A stretch of 64,000 bases of DNA, taken from contig CM028905.1 of the NCBI GenBank assembly GCA_016801885.1, forward strand, positions 18,114,256-18,178,255, written 5' to 3'. The first letter of the stretch is position 1. Every line of letters begins with the position of its first letter. The notes under the pieces were generated by a model. It ran no database searches, had not been told where the DNA came from, and worked only from the letters and a program-made list of their open reading frames with translations. The position numbers and the translations under genes are program-made. The stretch comes from Toxotes chatareus (taxonomy: Eukaryota; Chordata; Actinopteri; Toxotidae). Positions 11,280 through 20,945 of the stretch are shown here, in pieces.

Positions 11280-12198
11280 TCACCATCCTAAAATGAAAAA
11301 TTTAACATCTTAAATTCAGACGGATGATTAAAATCAAAGGTGAGAGAGCAAAGTAGCGATCGGTGACTGTGCCGTAGATTCAGATAAACAAAATACGTGA
11401 TGAATAGATTTTTTTCTAGAGAGGAGACTCTCAAACGCCCCATAAACAAATAGACAGTATTTATGGTTGCATGCAGCGAGGGGTAACACCAGGACAACTG
11501 TGCAGTCTGTAGACTGCCTTCTGCAGCTCAGGCAGGGGTCCATCATGCAGGTCAACTGGAGGCAGGAAGCTCAGCAGTCCATCAGAGCCTTCAGCAGGAC
11601 GCGAACAGATGTTCCATGTTCAGGCAGAGAAAGTCTTTGACCAGATGTAGCGACTGGATGCTGCATTTAATGAGCGTAAATAATGAACAAAACATGAAGT
11701 TAAGATGATCCCGGCCATCACAGTCAGATGGTGATTGTTTAGGGCCAGTTGCGGAGGCAGCTTCAGAGCATGGAGGCGTGAGCTGAAGGATTGGGGCTCA
11801 CAGAGGGAGAGTCTGGGTGTCTGCCGTAGATGGTTTATCGTTTCGTTTGGCCAGATGAATCCAAGGGCCGACAGGCAACAGACTTCAGTGGTTACAGCTA
11901 AGCTTTGCTTTTTCACTACTTAAGCCATACAGGGTGATGTGGATCAGGATGAGGGCAAGTACAGAGAAACAGGAGCCTAGAAGGGCTTTCAGGCAGAAAG
12001 TGGTCTCTGTGTCCACTGCCCAGCAGTGTCAGTGTTTCACATTTTGAATAGACAGCAGTAGGACACACATTTGCAGCCATTGAAGTTGATAAGATGTTAA
12101 AATCTGTTTCTGCACATTTTTTGTGTGTGGATCTGTTTCTTTGAATTCAGATGCTAGTAAAAATCATCTCCTGTATCCTTTCCTTCTGTTTGGTTTCT
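11280..12198. other. Noncoding DNA, no recognised element
   Basis: A GC-richer stretch than its neighbours, especially 11470-11890. Open frames of 98 codons (minus) and 62 codons (plus) overlap at 11620-11923. They show no motif, signal or family resemblance, and overlapping antisense frames of this kind are expected by chance. Confidence 0.5.
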
Positions 12199-12226
12199 GT
12201 TCAACTGTGTGGTCACACAGTTGAAC
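12199..12226. other. Perfect 13-bp stem with 2-nt loop
   Basis: GTTCAACTGTGTG (12199-12211) is followed by GT and then its exact reverse complement (12214-12226). The whole is a near-palindrome of 28 bp able to extrude as a cruciform or fold as an RNA hairpin. It is too short for a miRNA precursor. Function unknown. Confidence 0.9.
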
Positions 12227-13395
12227 CAACCTCAGCTCCAATATCAAAAGCAAAGTCATGCACATTCACGAGAGCAGCACCCACCCTATCACTTTATGCT
12301 GCTGTCACTGCCATCACTGATTTGAGTAGCAATGAACTGCCGAGATATCCTCCCCTGAAAAGGTATCTATGCCACTATTGAATTCAAATTTGGGCTTTTT
12401 ACTATACTTTAAGTATATTCTGAAGTTTGAGGTAGTGGCATGAATTTGCAGTTCGGAGTGATTAAAAAAAAAAGCAGACAATGGAGTAACACCCTGACAG
12501 CAGGCCTACAAAGAAACCAGTGACCAGATGGCAGATAAAACTGCATTTATTCGAACTAATTCTTTCAAAGAAAGAAAAAAATATCAAAGCAAATTGGACA
12601 CCTCAAAAATGAGTTCAAGAAATGCTGACAAGGAATAAGTTAAGAGATCTTTAATCTGTACATACAGGTTAATGATACACAGAACAGTAGGAGTGAAATA
12701 ATGAATCCTGACAGTCATAAACAATAATAAGGTGAATGATATCGAAGTGAGAGAATCTTTAGCATCAAGTAAACTGATACACCTGCTGAAGCAGCAAAAA
12801 GTACTATCTAAAAATGAACTACTATCAGATCTAACTGGGATACCTGCAGAGAGGCTGAGTGTTTTGGCAGTGCAGTGAGTAAACCCAAAGCAGCAGATCC
12901 CACACTGCAGTGAAGTGGATGCCTTCCTGAAAAGGCACGTACATCACACTGACTACGAAGTTGTTATGTCACCTCAGCAGGAGGGTCTCCTGTGATCAAT
13001 ATTTTGCTGTGATAAACTGAAGATATTCACCTACAGAGTCCACACTTCTACCACTAATAATGGATAGAAATGGTGGTAAAAACTATGGAAATGAGGGAAA
13101 ATAGTCAAATCAATGAAAAATAAGTGGCTTTAGTGATGAATGTAAATGTACATTTATATATTTATGATATGACAGAAGCTTCACAAATGTATGTGGACAG
13201 GAAAGGGATAAAGAAAGTGAGACGTGAGGGATAGAGAAATGTTGAGGAAACAAACACCAGAGTGACAGCGCTTTATTTAGCTGTCCTGCTAGGATGCAAG
13301 CCAGTTTCCAAAAACCTTTCTCCTATTCTCCATGTACAACCTCCTGTAATGACTAAAGAGGAATTAAATCAAGGAGATTGTAGTGTTCACCTTGA
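12227..13395. other. Noncoding DNA, no recognised element
   Basis: AT-rich sequence without coding or known repeat signatures. It carries CATTTATATATTTATGATATGA around 13151-13172 and short A-runs. Confidence 0.5.
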
Positions 13396-13412
13396 TTTTT
13401 TTTTTTTTTTTT
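13396..13412. repeat. T17 homopolymer
   Basis: An uninterrupted run of 17 T on the plus strand. Its exact length is prone to sequencing error. Confidence 0.95.
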
Positions 13413-13882
13413 AGATGACTGGGTGGGACCGTGAAAGATTAGAGCAACTTGAAGCTTTTGGTAGCACTGCAGTCTCAATAGATCAGCAAACAAAATTTGG
13501 GTTTATTTTCTTCTTTATGTCACCATGGGGTAGATTGGAGTTGACAGCAGCGTGTTGCAGAACTGATTAGACTGACTTCTCTGTGCTTTCTTGAGGCTGA
13601 TTGACACATGATGCTGCAAAAATGCAAATTAGCCGACTCAAATCTGGTGATTTGTTTGTACTTGAACTAAAAGGTAGAGCACACTCAAGGTGCCCCAGGC
13701 ACAAGAAAACCTTTCAAAACTCTTGATAAGCATTTATGAGCAATCTGAATTAAAATGCTGAAATTCAGGAAAGCTGGCTTTTTTTTTAGTTTTTCTTTTT
13801 TCTTTTTTATTCTATTGTGTATGGTACAACCATCACTCTTTGATTTGGGACAATCAGGGAGGCGGTCTGGGGTTAGTCCATC

Positions 13883-13944
13883 TTTGAAGTGTCATTTACA
13901 AACATAATCCCAGTGGCCATTTAACTGGTGAATGACACTTCAAA
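13883..13944. other. 17-bp inverted repeat with 28-nt loop
   Basis: TTTGAAGTGTCATTTAC (13883-13899) pairs with GTGAATGACACTTCAAA (13928-13944) with a single mismatch (16 of 17). The 62-nt hairpin size is near that of small pre-miRNAs, but the loop is large and the sequence is not a miRNA I know. It could equally be a solo pair of terminal inverted repeats. Confidence 0.85.
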
Positions 13945-14812
13945 AGCCAAAAGAGCAGGAAAAAAAATGAAACCTGCTGTTAAAAGTGGCTCACGGGATC
14001 AGCAGCATGTAGCATCCTGTATCATTTTAACATTTCATTTGACATGGATACAGTTGGTGAAAATCCTACACGTGGCTTGGAACCTGAATGAGCCACTCAA
14101 AGGCTTGAACATAAGTGATAGGTCCTTGCATGATGACAAATGTGTTTTATCTTCTGCATTTGCTGTAGGTCCAGGGTTAAGAAAATACCTTAGAGCAGTG
14201 CCCTGTTGACCTCAAGATCAAAATGTAATATTCTTTTCCTGCACACTCCTTGGCTCACTAACTCGTGCTCTCTCTCCCCGAAATGATCTATTGCTCCCAG
14301 GGTAAGACAGCAGACATCCAGGCATCCACTATGACCCATTGGCCTTGCCTCAAAGGCACCAATATCAGCATCTATAGAACTATAGTATGAACTGACTGAA
14401 AGATCCCACAAACTGGAACTGGGATGACATGATCAGCAATTTAATGAGAGACGCTTGTGTCAAGGATTTGACCATTTACAGCAAATAGTCATGTGGTTAT
14501 TTTTTGGCGGGAAAGCCTGTGCTCTTTGAGGGTGCTCATTAACGAATCCAAGCTTCAAAAAAAGATTAAACAGGGAGAGTTGAATAAGATGAGATCTGCC
14601 ATGATTATGATTGGATCTTACAAGTCAGGTGATAGTCACACAGTTGAGCCACTGATTCTGAAGCATGAATGAAGCAGCTGATACTGCTAGGTAATGCAAG
14701 TCTGACTTCAGTGCTCTGCCTAAACTCACATTGTGCTACAAACACTCATGGTCCTCTTGACATTGGCAATCCTTTGACTTTTCCTCTTATGCCTCCTTGA
14801 GGTTGTCCTTCT
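13945..14812. other. Noncoding DNA, no recognised element
   Basis: Mixed-composition sequence. A 93-codon plus frame (13928-14209) begins inside the inverted repeat and has no family feature. The 14220-14400 part is GC-balanced and free of simple repeats. Confidence 0.5.
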
Positions 14813-14849
14813 TCTTTTGTTTTTTTGTTTTTTTTTTTTTGGGGGGGGG
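14813..14849. repeat. Poly-T tract running into G9
   Basis: T-rich tract with one G interruption followed directly by nine G (14841-14849). The T-to-G homopolymer junction is error-prone in sequencing. Confidence 0.85.
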
Positions 14850-15420
14850 CTTCAAATTTAGTACAGATATCCATGTTGTCCACACAATAAATTTTGAGGA
14901 TTTGATAATTTTGATAATTCATGTTTCCCTTCAACTGGAATCACTTGTGTGATCCTCACATGACATTACCAACAGCTTTGGCTGTCATTTGTATTTTGTG
15001 CAAATTTGCAAGTGTCACCTTCCTACCACACTGAACTAAGTTGGTGATGGTGAACATGGTGAGTAATACTTCATACTTGCTAAACTTCAAACTTGCATGT
15101 TAGCAATGTTGTAATATTACATAAAGAACACCCCCTCAGCCCCAACTGGCCTTTGTTTCACACCATATGACAACTGATTGTAATGTACATAGATCTTTAA
15201 GCTTACATTATTTTCTTGCATATACAGTTTCCAGTGGTCAATAAAGTGTTTTGCCAGCCTGAGACTGAACATACTATAGAACTCAACCCTAACAGTATAC
15301 ATAAGCCTGCATTTTTCAGTACTGTCCTTTTTTTCTCTTTTCATGCCAGCCCTGAAGCCTGAAAGCATAGTGACATTATCATCAATGTATGCAACATGCC
15401 ACACACTGAAAACAAGGTTA
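14850..15420. other. Noncoding DNA, no recognised element
   Basis: AT-rich sequence. A 111-codon minus frame spans 15117-15452 but shows no domain, signal peptide or recognisable motif. Confidence 0.5.
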
Positions 15421-15439
15421 TGGTCATGGTCATGGTCAT
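15421..15439. repeat. (TGGTCA)3 hexanucleotide repeat
   Basis: Three perfect TGGTCA units plus one base. The unit contains the half-site GGTCA of nuclear receptors (TGACC on the other strand), giving direct repeats with 6-bp period, equivalent to DR1 spacing for AGGTCA-like half-sites. This is suggestive only. Confidence 0.85.
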
Positions 15440-15559
15440 ACACACTGGTCAAATTCCTACACCTACAGCATAAATCCCTGTTCTCTCTTTCAGTTGCTCA
15501 GTCAGCCTCCAGCTACTGGATTTTTCTCCCATCATGCCATCATCTCTTCTTTTCTTCCA

Positions 15560-15582
15560 TCTCTCTCTCTCTCTCTCTCTCT
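15560..15582. repeat. (CT)n microsatellite
   Basis: A pure 23-bp CT repeat within a pyrimidine-rich stretch (15480-15600). Confidence 0.95.
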
Positions 15583-15604
15583 GACTCATGCTCTCTCTCC
15601 ACAG

Positions 15605-15800
15605 TGGTGGGTAATTAAAGTGGTCATGGCCATTCTATTACCCGGGGGGTGGGAGACTTATTCAAAGGCTGCCGAGATCAAAATGAAAACCAATTAGCGC
15701 TAGGGTTCTGTCCTTTTATAATGCAGGCACAGCCTGCCAGTTTATTGGTTGGCCTCTGTCTTTTTCTCAATGCAGGGAGCACTGGCAGGCTGAGGTTGGA
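15605..15800. other. Candidate conserved noncoding block with inverted repeat
   Basis: Repeat-free and compositionally balanced, with homeobox-like TAATTAAA (15611-15618) and CAATTAGCGCTAG (15691-15703), and an ATTGG box at 15744-15748. CAGCCTGCCAGT (15730-15741) is perfectly inverted at 15781-15792 around a 39-nt loop. Neither coding potential nor a known repeat is evident. Conservation was not tested. Confidence 0.3.
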
Positions 15801-16225
15801 TTGAGGTTAAAGCAGAAAAGATGGAAATGCACATGGGAATGGAAGAGCTGTCTGTATCAGGTGTCATCGAAGAGGTGCTTGTAGGGCCATATGCATACAG
15901 AAAGGACACATATGAAGTGCTAATCTGGGAGCAGTTTAATTGTTAAATCATATTGACATCACAGGATATGTAACCTTCACCACAATCTTATCTGTAAGGA
16001 GTGAGAGGACACAGAATGGAGAAAAGGGAAGGCTAAAGACTTTAAAACAATTTATTCAAGTATTGAAATGGCCAAAAGCTGTGTATGGTGAAATGGTATG
16101 TATGTAAAACTTATAGTTTCTGGTTAATGGGGGAATTAATGTGTATTTATAATGATAACAAAATCACATTAATACATGAAAATTGGATTTAAAAAAACAA
16201 GGGTTAAAAATATGTATTTTAACAA
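15801..16225. other. Noncoding DNA, no recognised element
   Basis: AT-rich sequence with no repeat or coding signature that I can identify. Confidence 0.5.
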
Positions 16226-16390
16226 GACTAAGAGTCAATAGCCATGCTAGTATTTAGGCACAGCAGTGCTTGGAGTGAAATGCAGTAAAATACACACAGT
16301 GTTGATGTTTGTCAAATGTGTTCACTAAACGCAAAGTCCAGCTGAGGATGATGGGAATATTGTTAGTTTTACAGGTAATTTTACAATACC
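16226..16390 (+). mobile_element. Fragment of fish interspersed repeat (GCTAGCATGG family)
   Basis: The order CCATGCTAG, GGCACAGCAGTGCTT, ATGTGTTCACTAAACGCAAAGTCCAG and then CTGAGGATGATGGGAA and TTAGTTTTACAGG matches a dispersed percomorph repeat. That repeat reads GCTAGCATGGCTGTAGACTC, then GCTGAGGATGATGGGAATGTCATTAGTTTTGCAGG. The same block order recurs at 60985-61225. It is non-coding and its transposon class is not known to me. Confidence 0.6.
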
Positions 16391-17640
16391 AGTGCAAAAA
16401 CTTGTTTAGCTTAAGTTGCAAGTAGTAACTGTAACAGTAACTGTCGGACAACTGCTGTGACCAGCAAGATGGTCTCATGACAGTTTGTTTCACAGAGCAT
16501 TTGTTGAATTTATTGATTATAAGAGGGGCAAGATACACTGCAAGGTCAAGATTTTTATCGCATTTGAAACCTGTCTTCTGACTTGATGTCAAGTTAACTG
16601 GTAGGTTAACAGGGTGAAGATCAGTAAGAAGTTAAAAAGGCACAATGTCAAACAGGCTGCCTCCGGTCAGAGTGACCAAAAGGTTCAGATGCTTGGTCTC
16701 ATTTTCAGGAATATTCTAGTGCTGTCGTCCAAAGACACATTGATGGCCCATCTCACTAGCCATCCTGTTTGTGAGACTGTGGTCTTCTTGGTTAATATCA
16801 ACTCATACTGTCTTACCAAAATTAGACTTCTATAATTCCAACCTCTTCACTTTCTTTGCTTCTTTGCATTGAAAGCTTTCTTCAGAACTATTCCTCAGCC
16901 AGAATAAAAAATGACCTCAGCTGTCACAGATGGCTGAAATTGAGCCAAATGCCTGTCCATTAGAGACCTTGGAAATGAGCCATCATGCTAAATGTCTACT
17001 TGATTAAAGGAATACCCTGGCATTCTGGCAAAGAAGTTCTTTATCAAATTATTATTATACAATGATATGATTTGTAACAGTTTTACCTTTCTGTCATTAG
17101 TATTACCAAATTAATGAATGAATTAAAATGATGCAAAGCTACAAATATACATTACTCCAAAAATTCCTTGTAACATTAAAAACATGAAAATGACAGTAAC
17201 ATTTAGTTTAGTTAATGTGTAAATTATACAGTTCAGACAGTGAATTAAATGTAATTACCACATGGCCAAATACTCATCTCTGGCCTGCAGGTGTCCATTA
17301 AACTTGTGTAAAAGAACGCCTCAAACAGGAGCCTGGCTAATCGCTGCTCTAAATCAGTGGACAAGATATTAAACAGTATCAGCAATAATTTCACCTGATG
17401 TTGATATTTCACTAGCTGTCACTGAATGACACCCAAAACTTGAATTAAACCAACCATTAGAAAAACACTATATACTTCCGTATATCAGGATAGCACATTC
17501 TTTCATTTGTTAAATGTCTTTAGATTTCTCTTGTTGAAAGAGTACTTCACCGATTTACCACTGCGCTCCTACAATGTTGTTGGACACAAGACGGGCAGTT
17601 TTTAAGAAAGGACCAAATTCCAGCAGAACCACAGAGATCG
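16391..17640. other. Noncoding DNA, AT-rich
   Basis: No coding exon or repeat recognised. AT content rises from 17040 to 17240. A 112-codon minus frame (16254-16592) overlaps the preceding repeat and is not meaningful. Confidence 0.5.
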
Positions 17641-17850
17641 TCTTGTTTATTTATGCATTCTGCTTCCTTGTTAAACCCTGTGACGAACATTACCCATAAG
17701 GACAATTACCCATAACACTTGACAGTTATTCGATCAAAGATCTGATCAGAGATTTGAATGTGTTATGCAAGCGGCTAATGTAGCCTCAGGCCATTAGCCT
17801 CAATAAATCAATTTATCACATTTCCCACAGCTCCCGCTGGAGCTACAAAA
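17641..17850. other. Candidate conserved noncoding block
   Basis: Repeat-free sequence with a dense set of homeobox-like AT words in mixed context: TTATTTATGCATTC (17647-17660), CATTAGCCTCAATAAATCAA (17792-17811) and ATTTATCACA. ATTACCCATAA occurs twice with a 16-bp period (17689-17699 and 17705-17715). It looks like a developmental enhancer core, but no comparison was possible. Confidence 0.25.
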
Positions 17851-17984
17851 GGCTTTACACAACTTTTTTTTCCATATGCAATAGTGCTCCCAAACGGATA
17901 AACAGGTTAACAGATTTGGATGCATATAATTTCCCAATAACATTAGTTTTATAGACATTTTTTTGGAAATACACACAAATTGAT

Positions 17985-18120
17985 ACCTGCAACAGCCACC
18001 AACCTGTTATCTTAGCTTAGCACAAAGACATGAAACAAGTGGAAACCAGTAACCTGGCAATATTCAAAGGTAACAAAATCTAAATAACACATCATATCTT
18101 GTTTGTTTAAGGTATAGAAT
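17985..18120 (+). mobile_element. Fragment of fish interspersed repeat (CTTAGCTTAGCATAAAG family)
   Basis: CTGTTATCTTAGCTTAGCAC AAAGACATGAAACAAGTGG, then ATTCAAAGGTAACAAAATCTA and ACACATCATATCTTGTTTG, is a decayed version of a widespread fish repeat. That repeat has the blocks TTAGCTTAGCATAAAGACTG, CAAAGGTAACAAAATCC and ACACGTTATATCTTGTTTG. A shorter second copy lies at 48000-48125. No coding capacity is visible. Confidence 0.65.
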
Positions 18121-19240
18121 GTAGAAATGAAAACAATATTCAATAGAGGGAGCAGATCAAGACAATTTTATTGCCTGTTATCACTACAATGTTTGTAATT
18201 ATATCATTGTATGCGACCTTCACAGAGCTAGTTGTTTCAAGAAATTACTATATTTTTCAAGTCAATGATATTTCTTTTCATTGGCATTGTGGTCGGAAGG
18301 CACCTGCGTCTGTTTCAGAAATGTTTTTGTCTATCTTTCTAAAGCATTTTGTAACTATTGTTAGGATGAATAATGTTTCATTTTAAATTGCATTTTAAGT
18401 TATACCAAAAGTCATTAAACTAAACTATGGTATCTTAATGAAGTCAAATCAAAAGCAGGCTGAAAATGTCCCAGAAGTCTTTTCTTCTCTCATAAAGAAT
18501 TTACAATTTAGACAAATAGCCAAATCCATATTAGATGTAATTACAATGAACATGATCACTGAACAGTAAGGCTAGTCAAAGGACATAGCGCAGTGTATTC
18601 ACTGAGACAGTGAGAAATGATATAAATATACAAAACAATTCAAAGTAATTTGACAGGAAATTCAACTTCAGCTGCTGAAGTTTTGCTGCTTACACACAAA
18701 TTCTGTCTCTTAAAGGGGTTAATTTGTGTGGGTTCTCTCCAATACAACCCTCTTCCAGCTGTGTGCACAAAACAGTACAACATAAAGTGAATTTAATTAA
18801 GTCAGAATCAAGTTGTAAATGTATTTGGTTATGCTACAGGTGATGAAATATGAAAGAATGAGACAGTCTCTTGTTGCCATGAGACTCTCTTTTCTGTCAA
18901 ACACTTAAAGAAGTGTTTACTCCATGTCAATTGTAGTGTCTTTCAGCAGAGAGACTGCTGTCGACAGACAGATCTCACTGTCCACGTCTGAGATAGATTT
19001 TCATGGTCAGATAGTTCTTCAAAGGTTACATTAAACCTTTTTCTCATCATTCTATTGACTACTCAAAGCCGACATTAATTCACAAAAAAATGGCTTAAAT
19101 CTGTCTGGGTTCTCTTAAAGAAAATATACAGTTGGAGAGTGCTTAGCGGGAACTGCTGCTGTACTGTGTCTCTTGTAGCTCTGTGATTTGATCCACTCGG
19201 TTCAGTTGATGGTAATAAGCCCTTTGTCCAACAAGTCTTC
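18121..19240. other. Noncoding DNA, no recognised element
   Basis: AT-rich sequence without simple repeats longer than about 12 bp. No coding exon or known repeat recognised. Confidence 0.5.
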
Positions 19241-19345
19241 AATTACTATCTCCTCTGTCCCTCAGGCCTCATACAAATCAATATTTTGGAGGTTTGAAGG
19301 CCAGTGTAGTGATCCGCCAGTGTGCTCTACCCCATTTAGCTTCTG
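19241..19345 (+). repeat. Local three-copy module, copy 1
   Basis: An ungapped block reading AATTACTATC, then CCTCTGTCCCTCAGG, then TACAAATCAATATTTTGGAGG. It matches 20491-20542 at about 35 of 52 positions with identical spacing and 20893-20932 at about 30 of 40. The match to copy 2 continues loosely into CTCTACCCCATTTAGCTTCTG. An ACCAAGACTAAA direct repeat follows at 19368-19391. Origin unknown. Confidence 0.6.
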
Positions 19346-19744
19346 TAGTACGACTTGAAACCCAAGACCAAGACTAAACCAAGACTAAACTCATCCAAAT
19401 GAGCAATGGGACTTGGGTCTTCTCTTTTAAGGTCAGTGGTTTGACCTTTCAGGTCATTGTGATGGAGATGGGTAATTTATCTAGTCTCTGCCTTCATCTG
19501 CTCTCTACTCCTTCGTATAGATCAGTGGACACAGTGGACAGGAGTAGTAGGACACATGATTTGATTGCACCAGTTTGAGGACATAACTGGTGAGAGAAAT
19601 CTCTTAAATTTAGACTGGCCATCATTTTCACTGCAAAAGTCTGATATGTATTTTAGATCCTCCTGTTGCTATTTGCATTTAGCTATTCCATGAAAGCCTT
19701 CTGATGAGTTGTTGCTAATAGTTGGTACTGGGTGTTTCCTCAGA

Positions 19745-19813
19745 ACAGGTTCTATGCTATGCAATTTCCCCACTGAGGGACTAATAATAAAGGATTCTCT
19801 TATGGATGGATGT
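19745..19813 (+). mobile_element. LINE-type 3' tail remnant
   Basis: GCAATTTCCCCACTGAGGGACTAATAATAAAGG followed by TCTTATGGATGGATG resembles the 3' ends of fish non-LTR retrotransposons (AATTTCCCCACTGTGGGACTAATAAAGG plus a short tandem tail). Only the tail is recognisable; upstream ORF2 sequence is absent. Confidence 0.6.
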
Positions 19814-20490
19814 CAGCTGGTCCTCCATTTAGATCCAGAGTAAAATATATATAAAATATTCAATCAATTTTTTTGTTTGCCGTGGCATTATAAGGTATGA
19901 GGTTGTATTTGCTGAGGCAGGACAAAAGTGAAGGATTTTCCTGCAAAAATGAGACAGTTGAATTTTATTTTGTTTAAAAAAAAAAAAACTTTCAGTGACT
20001 ATAGAGATTGTAAAGTTTTACAGAAAAACACATTCACACAATGAAAAAAAAAGTTTTTCAAAGAATTTCTGCTGGTGCTTTTTGTTTGTCTTACATTTGT
20101 TTTCTGTTACATTTGTTTTTTGTCCCTCTGTCTGTCTTTCTTTATCCTTACTTTCTGCTGCTTAGATAAGTTAGAGCAAACACTGTCTGTCTGAGCTTTG
20201 ACTGTAATCCTTGTTGTCAGTTCCTATGTGTGCTGAAGTATACAAATTACAAGCTAAATGACACAAACTTGTTAGAAGCATAATAGAGTCAGACAAAGCA
20301 ACTGGCATTGGAAAAAGAAAAAATATCTTGAATTTCAAAAGAATCTTATAGAACCAAGTTAGACATCGAGTTTGGAGATGAAAGCTTTTCTTTTTTTTTC
20401 AAATTATAAAGCCAATAGTTGGTTAAGCTAAAAAAAATAGTGTAAACAAAATGTTAATGACATACAACCTTATAATTCTGGTCTGTGGTG
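19814..20490. other. Noncoding DNA, AT-rich
   Basis: A-runs at about 19976-19988 and 20044-20053 and a T-rich stretch near 20391-20399. No coding or repeat signature. Confidence 0.5.
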
Positions 20491-20600
20491 AATTGCTGCG
20501 CTTTTAGTCCCTCAGTCACCCTACAAATCAGCTGTTTGGAGGCTAAGCTGATGATGGACTAGTCCTCTCAACCCCAATCAGCTTCCCTGGAATGACCTAC
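20491..20600 (+). repeat. Local three-copy module, copy 2
   Basis: AATTGCTGCGCTTTTAGTCC, CTCAGTCACCCTACAAATCA and GTTTGGAGG align without gaps to copy 1 at 19241. The downstream CTCTCAACCCCAATCAGCTTCC aligns to copy 1's CTCTACCCCATTTAGCTTCT. Confidence 0.6.
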
Positions 20601-20859
20601 GAATCAGAACCAAGCAGGAATGACGAGGTTTCTGTCAAATGAAGAACAGAAATGTCCAGTCTATTCATTCTAATTATTTGCTTTGACCCTAAAATTCATT
20701 TGTGTTTGACGCTGCATTCATTCACAGTTACCTCTAAATTGACTTAGATGTGACAACCTGCTCAAGCAGAAAGGTGTTTTGAATTTTTGAAGAAACCTGA
20801 TTAACTTAGAAGTGAAGGAGCTGATTGAATTGAAAGCAAATTAAACCGGGCCGTGGTTA

Positions 20860-20945
20860 TTATGGAGATTGAGTCATCAGTCTTCTTGTGTCTTCTCTGT
20901 CCCCCAGGCGTCCTGCAAATCAATCCAAAGCTGAAGTGGTCAGTG
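20860..20945 (+). repeat. Local three-copy module, copy 3
   Basis: CAGTCTTCTTGTGTCTTCTC, TGTCCCCCAGGCGTCCTGC and AAATCAAT match copy 1 (AAGTCTTC, TCTGTCCCTCAGGCCTCATACAAATCAAT). Homology fades after AAATCAATCC, so this copy is the shortest. Confidence 0.55.

Noticed and set aside
11620..11923. 98-codon minus frame in a GC-richer patch
   Set aside because: No motif or family resemblance; the plus strand is also open over most of it, a sign of stop-poor composition.
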